Shown: positions 17,559-27,300 of the stretch, in pieces
Position numbering within the stretch: position 1 is the stretch's first letter
Layout of the letters: the number at the start of each line of letters is the position of its first letter
From: Engelhardtia mirabilis
GTDB taxonomy: Bacteria > Planctomycetota > UBA1135 > GCA-002686595
Assembly: GCA_007751255.1 (NCBI GenBank)
Contig: CP036296.1
Span: 806,001-870,000 of the forward strand
Reading direction: 5' to 3'
DNA: 64,000 nt
Notes under the pieces: model-generated
The model's database searches: none
What the model was told of the DNA's origin: nothing
What the model saw: only the letters and a program-made list of their open reading frames with translations
Translations under genes and position numbers: made by a program

Positions 17559-18512
17559 TCACTCCTGGGCCGGCTGACCGTCCGCGGGCCAGCGCACGCC
17601 TGCATCGATCCAGGCGCGCAGCACGTCGACCTGCACCGAGTTCAACGGCGGCCCCTCGGAGGGCATGTGGTCTTCGTGGTCGATCGGTAGCACCACCCGT
17701 TCGATGATCGGACTGCCGGAGCCGTCGCCCGGGAAGGCCGCATAGCCGACATCGACGATCGCCGCTCGAGTGTCGAGGCGCAGGTCGCCCTTCTCCTTGC
17801 GTGGCCCGTGGCATTCGACGCAGCGGCTGCCGAGCACTGCGCGGGCCGCCACCGCCAGGGCCTCCGGATCGTCCGGGACGGAGAGCAGCGCGGCCGGTGG
17901 CGACGAGTGGGCCGGGTCGACCAGGGCGGGTTGCGGTGCGATCGGAGCTGCGCTCGCCCTGGAGTCGCTCGCGGGTTCGGACCCTTCGGACGAGTCAGCT
18001 TGCGCCTGCGCGCCGTAGAGCGCCCGGCGCAGGGGCCCGGTGATGTGGTCGGAGCCGTGCACGATCGCGCCGCCTTGGTGCCCCGCGAGCGACACCGCCA
18101 TGGCGGCGAGCAGCAGCAGGGTGCGGTAGAGGCGGCGAGCGCCGAGGCTCGGCCTCACCGCCGTCATCGCGCCCGGCAAGAGCGCGAGCAGCGCCAGGCC
18201 GGCAACCGTGACGCCGGTCCATCGGTGCCAGAGCAGCGCTTCGGCCATCGAAGAGCCGAAGTTCTCCCGGTCCGCCAGGGTCCACCCGCTGGCAGCGGAG
18301 GCGGCTGCCCCGAGGGCGCCGAGGATCAAGCACGCCAGGGCCGTGCTGGACGGACGAGCCTCCTCGTCGCGAACCAGGCCGCGGATCGTCGCCCCCGTCT
18401 CGAACAGCGCGGCCGCCAGGATCAGGGCCACGGGAAAGTGCACGACCGCGACGTGCAGGGCCGCGAGCAGGTCGAGCCATGCGTCGAGGGGAGTTCCGGT
18501 CGGCGAATCCAT
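17559..18512 (-). CDS. DUF2231-type membrane protein with C-terminal cytochrome c domain
   Basis: A 317-residue inner-membrane protein. The start at 18512 is chosen because it places the first helix of the DUF2231 domain right after MDSPTGTPLDAWLDLL. Four helices follow (for example HVAVVHFPVALILAAALF), with conserved His that may bind haem. After a charged linker, a c-type cytochrome domain has SRCVECHGP (CxxCH at about 231-235) and a distal Met-containing segment, EDHMPSEGPPL. This layout, a planctomycete-type cytochrome c attached to a membrane domain, suggests electron transfer at the periplasmic face. The partner is unknown. Confidence 0.85.
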   Translation of the reverse strand: MDSPTGTPLDAWLDLLAALHVAVVHFPVALILAAALFETGATIRGLVRDEEARPSSTALACLILGALGAAASAASGWTLADRENFGSSMAEALLWHRWTGVTVAGLALLALLPGAMTAVRPSLGARRLYRTLLLLAAMAVSLAGHQGGAIVHGSDHITGPLRRALYGAQAQADSSEGSEPASDSRASAAPIAPQPALVDPAHSSPPAALLSVPDDPEALAVAARAVLGSRCVECHGPRKEKGDLRLDTRAAIVDVGYAAFPGDGSGSPIIERVVLPIDHEDHMPSEGPPLNSVQVDVLRAWIDAGVRWPADGQPAQE

Positions 18513-18799
18513 GGTCGGCAGTCTAGTGTCCTGAATCCGAACTTCGGCGGGACCAGCCGGAGGCCGGGTCATCGCCGGCAAACGTGGGCCGACGACCCCT
18601 GCTTGCGGCAATGGTTGCAAGCGTGAGCGACATCGCCGGGAGTGGCCCGAGGTTGCTCGTGCTGCGGGGAGCTTCGGAGCCAGGACAGCCGTGACCCAGC
18701 CCAAGGGAAGGACGAGCGGCGCGCGTCGAGGTTGCAGGTGATCCGGCAGTAAGCTGCGGAACGGCCGGCACCCCGACGGCCTGCCAGGACCCGCTCACC

Positions 18800-20380
18800 T
18801 TGAAGCGACGACGACCCACCCCCTTCCGCCCGACGGCCCAGGCGCCGCTCGAGGCCCTGCGTCCGTCGGCGGCGGTGCTGCTCACCCGTGGCCTGGGGCC
18901 CGAGCTCGAGGTCTACCTGGTCCATCGCTCACCCAAGTTGCGCGCCTTTCCGGACACCTGGGCCCTGCCCGGCGGCGTGGTGGACGAGGTCGACGGCGAT
19001 CCCGCCCTTGGCGACCTGGACGTCTTCCGGCGCTGCGCGCTGCGCGAGCTGTTCGAGGAGACGGGAGTCGCCGGTCCTGGGCTGGCCCGGTCGATCGGCG
19101 ATCCGGGGCGTCGCGATGCCCTGCGCCGCTCACTGGTCCAGGGGCAGGATGAGCGGGACGGGATTCCGCACCCCACCGCTCCGGCGCAGTGGGCGCGGTT
19201 GGTGTCCTCGGTCGACGACGCGCTCCAGGGGCTCGAGCCGTTCTGCTGGACGGTCACACCGAATTTTCTGCCGCGCCGCTACCGCGCGCTCTACGTCCAC
19301 TTGGAACTGCCCGTCGGCGAGCAGCCGACGATCCACCCGGGCGAGCTCGAGGGCGGGGACTTCATGCGCCCTGCGGACGTCTGGCAACGCTGGCTCGCGG
19401 GCGAGATCAAGCTCGTCCCGCCGATCGTGTTCCTGCTCGAGTCCCTGCGCCGATCGGGCGGCGACCTGGAGCGCGCGAAGCGGGCCTGCGAGGCGCGCAG
19501 CGCCGCCGTGGATCGCGGCGCCCTGCACGTGGTGAGGCCCGTGCCCGGGATCGCCGTGGCGCCCCTCGCCACGCCGACGATTCCGCCCGCGACGACGACC
19601 AACTGCGTGCTGGTGGGGGAGCAGCGCGTGTGGATCGTCGATCCGGCGACCTACGACCACGACGAACGCGATCGGCTCCTGGCCCACCTGTCGGAGCTGC
19701 GCGGCAGCGGCGTGCAGCTCGCCGGCGTGCTGGTCACCCACCACCATCGCGACCACGTCGGCTCGGTCGGCGCCGTGGCGGACGTCTTCGGTCTGACCGT
19801 TCGCGCCCACGCGCGCACCCTCGAGCGCCTGCCCGCCGGCGATTGGCCGCGCGAGGCGATCGTGGATGGCGAGCGCATCGACCTCGGCACCGCGCCCGAT
19901 GGGAGCCCCGATTGGCACCTGCGCGCGCTGCATACGCCGGGGCACGATCTCGGCCACCTGGTCTTCCGCGAGAGCCGCTACGGCACGGTGGTGGCCGGCG
20001 ATCTGGTGTCGACCCTCTCGACGATCGTGATCGATCCGCCCGAGGGGCACCTGGCGACCTACATCGAGAGCATCCAACGGGTGCTCGGCGAGGATCCCGG
20101 CGCGATCATCCCCGCCCACGGTGGTGTCGCCCACGACGGAGCGCGCCTGCTCGAAGGCTTCCTGCGCCATCGCCGTCAGCGGGAGGCCAAGCTGCTGCGG
20201 GCCCTGGACGAGGGCGGCGCGAGCTCGGAGGAGGAGCTGGTCGGGAGCGTCTACGACGACGCACCCGAGGGCCTGCGCGCGCTGGCTGCACGATCGCTGG
20301 CGGCGGGGCTGGAGAAGTTGCAGGAGGAGGGGCGGGCGCAGGGCGACGGGGCCGGGCGCTGGACGCTCGTCCGAGGATAG
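18800..20380 (+). CDS. NUDIX hydrolase fused to LACTB2-like metallo-beta-lactamase
   Basis: A 526-residue two-enzyme fusion beginning with TTG. Residues 20-215 form a NUDIX domain: LPGGVVDEVD then RELFEETGV, with extra residues inside the Nudix box, as in NUDT19-like members. Residues 245-450 form a metallo-beta-lactamase fold with THHHRDH (313-319), HTPGHDLG (His382), AGDLV (Asp401) and PAHGG (His440). A winged-helix-like tail ends the protein, as in LACTB2-type RNA/thioester hydrolases. The two halves could act on linked substrates such as CoA or nucleotide esters; this is inference. Both active sites look complete. Confidence 0.88.
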   Translation: MKRRRPTPFRPTAQAPLEALRPSAAVLLTRGLGPELEVYLVHRSPKLRAFPDTWALPGGVVDEVDGDPALGDLDVFRRCALRELFEETGVAGPGLARSIGDPGRRDALRRSLVQGQDERDGIPHPTAPAQWARLVSSVDDALQGLEPFCWTVTPNFLPRRYRALYVHLELPVGEQPTIHPGELEGGDFMRPADVWQRWLAGEIKLVPPIVFLLESLRRSGGDLERAKRACEARSAAVDRGALHVVRPVPGIAVAPLATPTIPPATTTNCVLVGEQRVWIVDPATYDHDERDRLLAHLSELRGSGVQLAGVLVTHHHRDHVGSVGAVADVFGLTVRAHARTLERLPAGDWPREAIVDGERIDLGTAPDGSPDWHLRALHTPGHDLGHLVFRESRYGTVVAGDLVSTLSTIVIDPPEGHLATYIESIQRVLGEDPGAIIPAHGGVAHDGARLLEGFLRHRRQREAKLLRALDEGGASSEEELVGSVYDDAPEGLRALAARSLAAGLEKLQEEGRAQGDGAGRWTLVRG

Positions 20381-20532
20381 GGCCCCCGCAGATGGGCTCG
20401 GCCGCGAGGGGCAGGCGACGGGAGGTGGGCCGAATGCGGCTCCGGCGGCGGGTTCCATGGCGTCGCTGACGACCCGGCCGGTCCGTCGACGACCAGCGCG
20501 AGCGCTCGAATCGACTTCCAACGGGGCCCGTT

Positions 20533-20611
20533 AACCACCGCGGGCCCCCGCCCGCCCATTCAGGGGGACGGATGGGAGCCGCTTGGGTTACGCCTCATCT
20601 GGTGATTTTTC
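20533..20611 (+). repeat. Dispersed intergenic repeat, copy B
   Basis: Full copy within the 336-bp gap 20381-20716: ACCACCGCGGGCCCC, then AGGGGGACGGATGG, then GGGTTACGCC about 60 nt from the start, then an ATTTTTCG tail. It lies 152 bp after the NUDIX-lactamase stop and about 105 bp before the next gene. The rest of this gap holds no gene that I can see and presumably contains the promoter of the 20717 gene. Confidence 0.6.
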
Positions 20612-20716
20612 GCCCTCCAGAGCTCGCCACAGTCGGCGCTCACCGACCGACCCCACCCGTCGTATACGCTCCCCGACTCGCCCCGCCGGATCTTCGACCC
20701 ACCGCGTTGTTCCCCC

Positions 20717-21838
20717 ATGAGTGACTCACCCGCCGCCGACGGCCCCCGGCTCCGGCCCCTTGCTCTTCTGGCCCTCGCCTTGGCGTCGGTTTGGATCCTG
20801 ACTGGAGCGCTCTTCAAGCTGCTCCAGGGCTCGCCCGCCCTGCTGCCGAAGTTCATGCACGAGTTGCCGATCTCGGTGACCACGCTCTACCCCCTGGTGA
20901 TCGGCATCGAGCTGGCGATCGTGGGCTTCGCCTGGCTGCGGCCGCGCCAGGGTTGGGCGCTGATCGCGCTGCAGTACCTGGCCTTCTTCGGCGTGCTGGG
21001 GATCCAGATCGCCCGCGGCGAGGAGTCCTGCGGCTGCATGGGCAAGAACGTGAGCCTGGCGCCGACGACCATGTTGGCGATCGACGGCACCTTGTTCGCG
21101 TTGCTGCTGATCTCGCGGCCCTGGTCGGGGCTCGGGCGCTTCGTGATGCCCCTGCCGGTGGCCGCGATCGCGGCCATCGCGCTCTTCGCCCTGCCACACT
21201 TCGTGGGGCGCGGGCAGGCGATGGACCCCAGCCAGGTCCGGGCCATGCGCGAGGGCGCCTCGGGTGCCGGCATCGACAAGAGTCCCACGGCGGATCCCGA
21301 TGGCGCCGCAAGCCGCTCCCAGGACGAGGCGCAACAGATGGCGAGCGCCGAACCCGCGCCTGGATCGGCGAGCTCAGAAGCCGCGACCACGCACGGCGCG
21401 ACCCAACCGCAAGCCCCGGCCCCGTCGCCCGTCGAGGATGTCGACGAGGTCGTCGCGCCCGCGCAGGGCTGGACGATCATCGCGCCCGAGGACTGGGTCG
21501 GTAAGGACGTCTTCGACATCGACCTGGCCCAGTGGGTGGACGTCGCGAGCCTGCCCCTCGACGGCACCTGGATCCTGTACCGCACGACCTGCGAGCACTG
21601 CCGCGACCACCTGATCGACGTGACCAACGCCGACGACGGCTCTGAGCTGATCGGCTTGATCCGGGTGCCCGATCCCGGCGACTCGCCGGAGAACCGAATC
21701 GTCCACATCATGCCCCAGGGCGGTCACGTGATGCACGTGGAGCTGCCCCGCGGCGTCGAGTACGTGGTCACCACGCCGGCCGACGCCGAGATCATGGGCG
21801 GCGTGGTGCAGGCGGCGCGCGAAGGCATCGAGTATTGA
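20717..21838 (+). CDS. MauE/DoxX-like four-helix membrane protein with periplasmic thioredoxin-like domain
   Basis: A 373-residue inner-membrane protein. Residues 15-165 hold four membrane helices of the MauE/DoxX type, with a Cys pair in EESCGCMGKN (about 105-107) that is typical of MauE-like proteins. After an Ala/Pro/Ser-rich linker (170-245), the C-terminal part looks like a periplasmic thioredoxin-like domain with a CEHC motif (292-295). MauE-like proteins are linked to disulfide handling. Here the membrane and thiol parts are in one chain, suggesting a membrane redox relay for thiols. The next gene overlaps its stop codon. Confidence 0.75.
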   Translation: MSDSPAADGPRLRPLALLALALASVWILTGALFKLLQGSPALLPKFMHELPISVTTLYPLVIGIELAIVGFAWLRPRQGWALIALQYLAFFGVLGIQIARGEESCGCMGKNVSLAPTTMLAIDGTLFALLLISRPWSGLGRFVMPLPVAAIAAIALFALPHFVGRGQAMDPSQVRAMREGASGAGIDKSPTADPDGAASRSQDEAQQMASAEPAPGSASSEAATTHGATQPQAPAPSPVEDVDEVVAPAQGWTIIAPEDWVGKDVFDIDLAQWVDVASLPLDGTWILYRTTCEHCRDHLIDVTNADDGSELIGLIRVPDPGDSPENRIVHIMPQGGHVMHVELPRGVEYVVTTPADAEIMGGVVQAAREGIEY

Positions 21839-22941
21839 AGGCCAAGGACGTGGCCATCGACGACGACGGCGTGTTCAGCGCCAACTACGCCCAGGCGAGG
21901 CAGCGTTTTCTCGAGCTGGCAGCAGCCGCCACCATGCCGGTGGCGAGCTTCGAGCACCCCCTGCGCGGGCGGGAGGGCGAGGTCCTCGCGACCGACATCG
22001 TTCGATCGGGCCCGCCGGATGCGACGCGGGCCCTGGTCGTGACCAGCGCCACCCACGGGGTCGAGGGCCTGTGCGGGTCGGGCATCCAGTGCGCGCTGCT
22101 CGCCGACCAGTTCGCGGCTCGACTCCCCGACGGGGTCGCGCTCGTACTGGTGCACGCCCTGAACCCGTTCGGCTTCTCGTGGCTGCGCCGCACCAACGAG
22201 GACAACGTCGACCTGAACCGCAACGGCCGTGACTTCGGCCGGGCGCTCGAGCCCAACCCGGCCTACGAAGAGGTGCACGCGCTGCTCGTCCCCGGCGATT
22301 GGGGCGGCCCCGAGTTCGCCGCGGCCGAGCTGAAGATCGAGGCCTACAAGCGCGAGCGGGGCGAGCGGGCCTGGCAGGCGGCGGTGAGTGGTGGTCAGTA
22401 CACCCACCCCGATGGCCTCTTCTACGGCGGGCGCGAGGCGAGCTGGTCGAACCGCACGATTCGCGCCCTGTGCCGCGAGCACCTGGCCGGCTTCGAGCAG
22501 GTCGGCGTGCTCGACCTCCACACCGGTCTGGGGCCCCGCGGGCACGGCGAGTTGATCTACGCGCGCGAGCCCGGGGACTCCGAGCATCGGCGTCTGATCG
22601 AGTGGCTCGGTGACGATGTCACCAGCGTCGCCGACGGCTCCTCGACCTCGGCGCCCGTGGTGGGGACGATCGACGCCCTGTTCCGCGCGGAGCTGGGCCA
22701 GGACCGCGTCACCTTCGCCGTGATCGAGTACGGCACCCTACCGATCGACGAGGTGCTCGCGGCCCTGCGGATGGACAACTGGGTACACCTGCACGGCCAG
22801 GTCGATTCGGAGCTCGGCCGGGAGGCCAAGCGCCGGATGGTCGCGGCATTCGTGGGCGAGGACCCCGCGTGGCGACGCAGCGTCGAGCAGCGCGCCCGAT
22901 CGCTCGCCGAGCGCATGGCCGCCGGCTTGGCCGCGCTCTGA
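21835..22941 (+). CDS. M14-like DUF2817 family carboxypeptidase
   Basis: A 368-residue protein of the DUF2817 branch of zinc carboxypeptidases. Zinc-site residues are visible as SATHGVEG (His74, Glu77) and DLHTGLG (His). The substrate-side motif is NEDNVDLNRNG, and VIEYGT carries the likely catalytic Glu. There is no signal peptide, so it probably works in the cytoplasm on a small peptide or amidated compound. The proposed TTG start overlaps the upstream TGA by two bases (TTGA), implying translational coupling; a GTG at 21850 is an alternative. Confidence 0.82.
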   Translation: MKAKDVAIDDDGVFSANYAQARQRFLELAAAATMPVASFEHPLRGREGEVLATDIVRSGPPDATRALVVTSATHGVEGLCGSGIQCALLADQFAARLPDGVALVLVHALNPFGFSWLRRTNEDNVDLNRNGRDFGRALEPNPAYEEVHALLVPGDWGGPEFAAAELKIEAYKRERGERAWQAAVSGGQYTHPDGLFYGGREASWSNRTIRALCREHLAGFEQVGVLDLHTGLGPRGHGELIYAREPGDSEHRRLIEWLGDDVTSVADGSSTSAPVVGTIDALFRAELGQDRVTFAVIEYGTLPIDEVLAALRMDNWVHLHGQVDSELGREAKRRMVAAFVGEDPAWRRSVEQRARSLAERMAAGLAAL

Positions 22942-22966
22942 GGCCGGATCCGTCCCGCGGCCGGCC

Positions 22967-23185
22967 TCAGACTTCGGGGTCTTCCTCGGACTCCGCTTCG
23001 TCCGCGGGCGCTCCGTCGCCGCGACCGCGCCGACGCTCCACCGCGTCGCGCAGCAGGAACTCGATCTGGCCGTTGAGCGAGCGCAACTCCGTGTTGGCCC
23101 ACCGCCGCAGCTCCGCGTGGAGCTTCGGCGGCAGGCGCAGCAGGAAGGCCTTGCGGTCCTGCTTGGAGTCCGGTCGATCGGCCAA
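22967..23185 (-). CDS. Small ribbon-helix-helix (Arc/MetJ-type) protein
   Basis: A 72-residue product from a TTG at 23185, or slightly longer if a rarer start is used. Its core KAFLLRLPPKLHAELRRWA then SLNGQIEFLLRDAV is the beta-strand, helix, helix pattern of Arc-like RHH DNA-binding proteins, followed by an acidic tail. It begins 12 bp after the SPFH gene stops and is co-oriented with it. The pairing of an SPFH gene with this RHH type recurs in high-GC bacteria (from memory). It could autoregulate the pair. Confidence 0.75.
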   Translation of the reverse strand: MADRPDSKQDRKAFLLRLPPKLHAELRRWANTELRSLNGQIEFLLRDAVERRRGRGDGAPADEAESEEDPEV

Positions 23186-23196
23186 GCTCGCGCCGG

Positions 23197-24093
23197 TCAG
23201 TTGTAGAGACTGCCGGTGTTCAGGACCGGCTGGGCGCTCTCCTGGCTGCAGAGCACGACCAACAGGTTGCCCACCAGGGTGGCGCGGCGCTCGTCGTCGA
23301 GCTCGACCACGTCGCCCGCTTTTAGCAGCTCGAGGGCATCCTGGACCATGCCCACGGCACCCTCCACGATCTGTCGCCGCGCCGCGATGATGGCCTGGGC
23401 CTGCTGGCGCTGGAGCATGGCCGAGGCGATCTCCGGCGCGTAGGCCAGGTGCGAGATGCGCGCCTCGACGACTTCCACGCCGGCGCGCTCGAGCCGCTCG
23501 CCCAGGGCCACTTGCAGCTCGCCCGTGACCTGTTCGGTGTCGCCGCGTAGGGAGACCACGTCCGCGGACGTGTCGTGCTCGTCGTAGGGGTGGCTGCTGG
23601 CGAGCTTGCGCACGGCCGCCTCGACCTGGATGTCGACGTACTCCTCGTAGTCCTCGACGTCGAACATGGCTTGGGCCGTGTCTGCGATGCGCCAGACCAC
23701 CACGGCGCCGATCTCGATCGGGTTGCCGACCTGGTCGTTCACCTTGATTTTCTGGCTGGCCATGTTGTGGGCCTTGAGCGAGACCTTGTGCTTCGAGGTG
23801 AAGGGGTTGATCCACCAGAAGCCGTCGGTCCGCACCGTGCCCCGATAGCGACCGAAGAGCACCATCACCCGACTCATGTTCGGGTTGACGACGAAGAACC
23901 CGACCAGGGTGAGCAGGAAGCCCACCCCGCCCACGGCGGTGCCGAGCACGATCCAGCCCGTATTGCGGTTCGGGTCGAGCTGGGCGAGGGCCGTGATCAA
24001 GAGGGCCTCGGCGGCCACCAGACCGATCAGTACCGGCCAGCCGGACAGGGGGGAAAGGGAGCTCTCGGAGGAGCGGGGGCGGTTGTTTTCCAT
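23197..24093 (-). CDS. SPFH/Band 7 (stomatin/prohibitin-like) membrane protein
   Basis: A 298-residue protein with two N-terminal membrane segments ([18 protein letters not shown] and [18 protein letters not shown]). The SPFH domain follows from about residue 65 ([17 protein letters not shown]), with the typical [11 protein letters not shown], and then a long helical region ([18 protein letters not shown]). Such proteins oligomerise and organise membrane microdomains or protease complexes. It forms a likely operon with the small RHH gene downstream. The upstream region contains a 10-bp palindrome. Confidence 0.88.
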   Translation of the reverse strand: MENNRPRSSESSLSPLSGWPVLIGLVAAEALLITALAQLDPNRNTGWIVLGTAVGGVGFLLTLVGFFVVNPNMSRVMVLFGRYRGTVRTDGFWWINPFTSKHKVSLKAHNMASQKIKVNDQVGNPIEIGAVVVWRIADTAQAMFDVEDYEEYVDIQVEAAVRKLASSHPYDEHDTSADVVSLRGDTEQVTGELQVALGERLERAGVEVVEARISHLAYAPEIASAMLQRQQAQAIIAARRQIVEGAVGMVQDALELLKAGDVVELDDERRATLVGNLLVVLCSQESAQPVLNTGSLYN

Positions 24094-24134
24094 GGCGGTC
24101 TCGGTGGGGCGAGGTGAAGCCCCGGACTATCGGT

Positions 24135-24144
24135 GTGATATCAC
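24135..24144. promoter_or_regulatory. Palindrome GTGATATCAC upstream of the SPFH gene
   Basis: A perfect 10-bp palindrome 42 bp upstream of the SPFH start codon, in otherwise GC-rich DNA. It could be an operator, for example for the downstream RHH protein. There is no second copy within the same gap, so support is weak. Confidence 0.3.
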
Positions 24145-24306
24145 CGCGATTACGCCAGGGTGGTGGGTGCCCTTCTCACAATTCGCCTCCGGGGGGCTGG
24201 TCCGCCTCCTAAGCCCTTGTAGTTCTGGGGCTTGAGCCCGTGGCGCGGTGTCGGCGTTCGTACGGTGCCAGGCACCGAACCGCCGCCTACACCGCGCGGG
24301 CGGGGT

Positions 24307-27300
24307 TCAGTCGCTCGTGGCGGACTCGACCGCTTCGGCTCGCTCGAGGTCGACCTCGGCCTGCGGCGGCGCGGCGGCGCGGGGCAGGGAGCGCTCCAGA
24401 TAGTCGCGCAGGTGGCTCGCCAGGTCCGTCGCCGAGGCCGGGTCGAGGTCGTCGCCGGCCGCTTCGCGTGCCCGCGAGTCCTGCTCGTCGAGGGGCAGGG
24501 GGTGGCGGCGGTCGATGTGGCCGCGTTCGCTGAGCCAGGCGTCGAGCTGCTCCCGCTTGGCCTTCTTGAAGCGCTTGGCGCGCTCGTCGCGTTCGGCGCC
24601 TTCGACCTCGAGGGCTTCGATCAGTGCCGCGGGGTCGCCGTCCAGGTCGACCAACAGCGACTCGAGGTTGTCGATGAAGACCTCGGAGACCTCGCCCGAC
24701 GCCTCGAGTTCGGCGCGACCGATCTTGCGGCCGCGGCCGATGTGCCAGGCCTCGATCGCGGCCCGCGCCACGGCGACGCGGGCGCCGAGGCGCGTCGCAC
24801 GTTGCTCGTCGCCCAACGCCCGCGCGGCGCCGCCGCTGCGCGCGAGCTGCTCCCACTGGCCCAGGCTCACGATGCCCTGGCGCAGGAGCACCGCCAGCCC
24901 CTCGAGGTCGTCGCTGAGCAGGTGGAACAGGTGCAGGCGTCCCGCGTCCTCGAAGGCCGCCGGCAGGTGCGCGCCGATCTCCGCGGCGTACTCGCGCGGC
25001 GACTTGCCGTCGGGCTTCGGCACCGATCGCGCCGGCGTCATGGCCAGCTCGACGGCCTCGGCCACCGGCCGCGCCACCTCCTGGGCGCGGTCGATGTGGA
25101 CCACGCAGGGTTGCGGCTTGCCGGCCTCGCGGGCGATCTCGCGCCAGGCCACTTCGAGGGTCGGGTCGGCGCCCAGGTAGATCACCTGGCGATCGTCGGC
25201 GGCGATCTCGGCGATGGTCTCGACCATCGAGCGGATGCGCCCGGGATCGCTCATGGAGAAGACCTCGTCGAGCACGATCGGCAGGCGCTCGGCGCCCTCG
25301 CCAGTCTCGGCGAAGGCGATCCGCAGGGACAGCAAGAGCTGCATGCGCGTGCCGTCGGAGAGCTGCTCCAGGCCACGACGCACGCCGTCGACCACGTCCA
25401 AGGCCGCGAACTCGGGCTCGGTACCGCCCGCGTTGTCGACCAACAGGTCGTAGCGTCGATGGGTGAAGCGCGCGAACAGGTCCGCCGCGCGGTCGAGCAC
25501 GGCCGGCCGACTCTCGCGTTCGAACTCCTGTTCGACGTCGTCGAGCAGGAAGTCGGAGGCCAGGGCGTCGAAGCGCGCGTCGCGCGCCAGGGCCAGGTCC
25601 GAGCGGGCCTCGTCGCGCTGGGCCAGGGCCAACTCGAAGACGTCGTTGCGGCGCGCCTCCTCCAGCCGCGTGACGATGTCCTGGATCGAGTCGCGCAGGG
25701 TGTCGCGCCGCTCGGCGGAACGCATCAGCGCGTCCAGCCGCGGCTCGAAGCGCGCCTCGAGGGCGGCGTCCTCCAGCTCGGCCGGATCGATTCCGAGGGC
25801 GCGGGCGGCGGCCTGCGCGACCTCTTCCAGTCGCTCCAGGTCCTCGCGCCGGCGCCCCAGCTCGAGCTCCAGGTCGCGGCGCTTCTCGCTCCAGCGCTCG
25901 CGGTCCGCGGCGCGCAGGCCCAGCTCCTCGAGCCGCGCGACCAGCGTGGCGTAGCTCGGGGCGATCAGATCTCCAGCCGCCAACATTGCCACGGCGCCGT
26001 TGGTGGCGGCCTCGCGCGAAGTCGTCGCCGCGGCCAGGGAGCCGCGTTCCTCGGCGTGGCTCAGGCGCGCGTCGCGCCAGGCGACGCAGCGCCGCGTCCA
26101 CTCGAGCAGCTCGAGCCCCGCCGCCTCCGGCCGCACGCCGACGCGCTCGGCCCACTCCGCCAGCTCGCGGTCGAGCTCCTCGCGCCGCGCGCTCAGGCGC
26201 GCGCGGTCGGTCGACAGGCGCGCACGCTCGTTGGCCGTGGCCTCGGCGCGGCGCAGGCGCTCGCGCTGCTCGCGCAGGGTGCTGACGCGGTCGCGCACGG
26301 GGTGCTGCTCCCACACCGCCGGCCGCTGCAGGCCGCGCGCGCGGAAGCTCTCGATGGCGCTCTCGCGCTGCACCCTTGCCGGCGTCGCCGACAGGCGGCG
26401 TTGCCACTCGGCGACCATCACCGCCAGGGCCATGCCCGCCAGCAGGGCGAACCAAGTGGAGAACAGGGCGGCCGCGGCCACGCTCGCCAGGGCCACGACA
26501 CCGGCGGCTACGAGCACGCCCTGGGGCAGGGGCCGGTCGTCCACCGGCGCGGCCGCGAGCCAGTTCTCGAGGTCCTCGATCGAGCCGGCCAGGGTCTCGA
26601 CGCTCACGTCGCCGGCGATCGCTTCGGGCTCGCCGATGGCGGCCAGTTGGGCTTCGACTGCCTCGACCTCGCGGCGCACCCGCTCGCGCTCGGTCCAGAC
26701 CTCGTCCAGGTCACCGAAGGCCTCGATCGACGGCGGCGTGCCGGGCTCGTGCCCGAGCTCCTCGACGATCGACTCGAGCCGCGCCCGCGTGCGCTCGACC
26801 GCTTCGCGTGCGCGCCGCTCCTCGTCCTCGCGCTGGCGCAGGGACTCGAGGGTCACGCGCGCGGCGCTGAGGTTCGCGCTCGGCGGCAGGGGGCCCAGGG
26901 CGTCGATCGCGGTCAGGCGAGTGCGCACGTCCTCGAGTTGAGCCTCGCGCTCGGCGACTTCGCGGCGCACCGGCAGCAGCCGCTCGCGCGCGTCGCGCGC
27001 GCCCTCGATCGCGGCCCGGGTGGAGGCCAGCTCGCTCGCCGCGCGCTCCGCGGCCTCGACCTCGTCGCGCAGCTCCGACAGACGGTCTTCGTCGTCGGCC
27101 AGGTCGCGCAGGCCCTCCTCGACCCGTCGCAGTTGTTCCTTGGCCTCGCGCAGCTCCTGGGCCTCGTGCGCGCCGAAGCGCTGCCGGCGCGCGGCCTCGC
27201 CCAGGGCCTCGCGCACCGCCAAGAGGTCGAATCCACCGGCCATGGCGCGGCGCACCTCGGCCGCGAAGCGCGCCTCGGTGTCGCCGGCGGCGAGCAGGGC

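Noticed and set aside
24135-24144. A CRP/FNR site at GTGATATCAC
   Set aside because: The half-sites are directly joined without the 4-6 bp spacer needed by CRP or FNR dimers.
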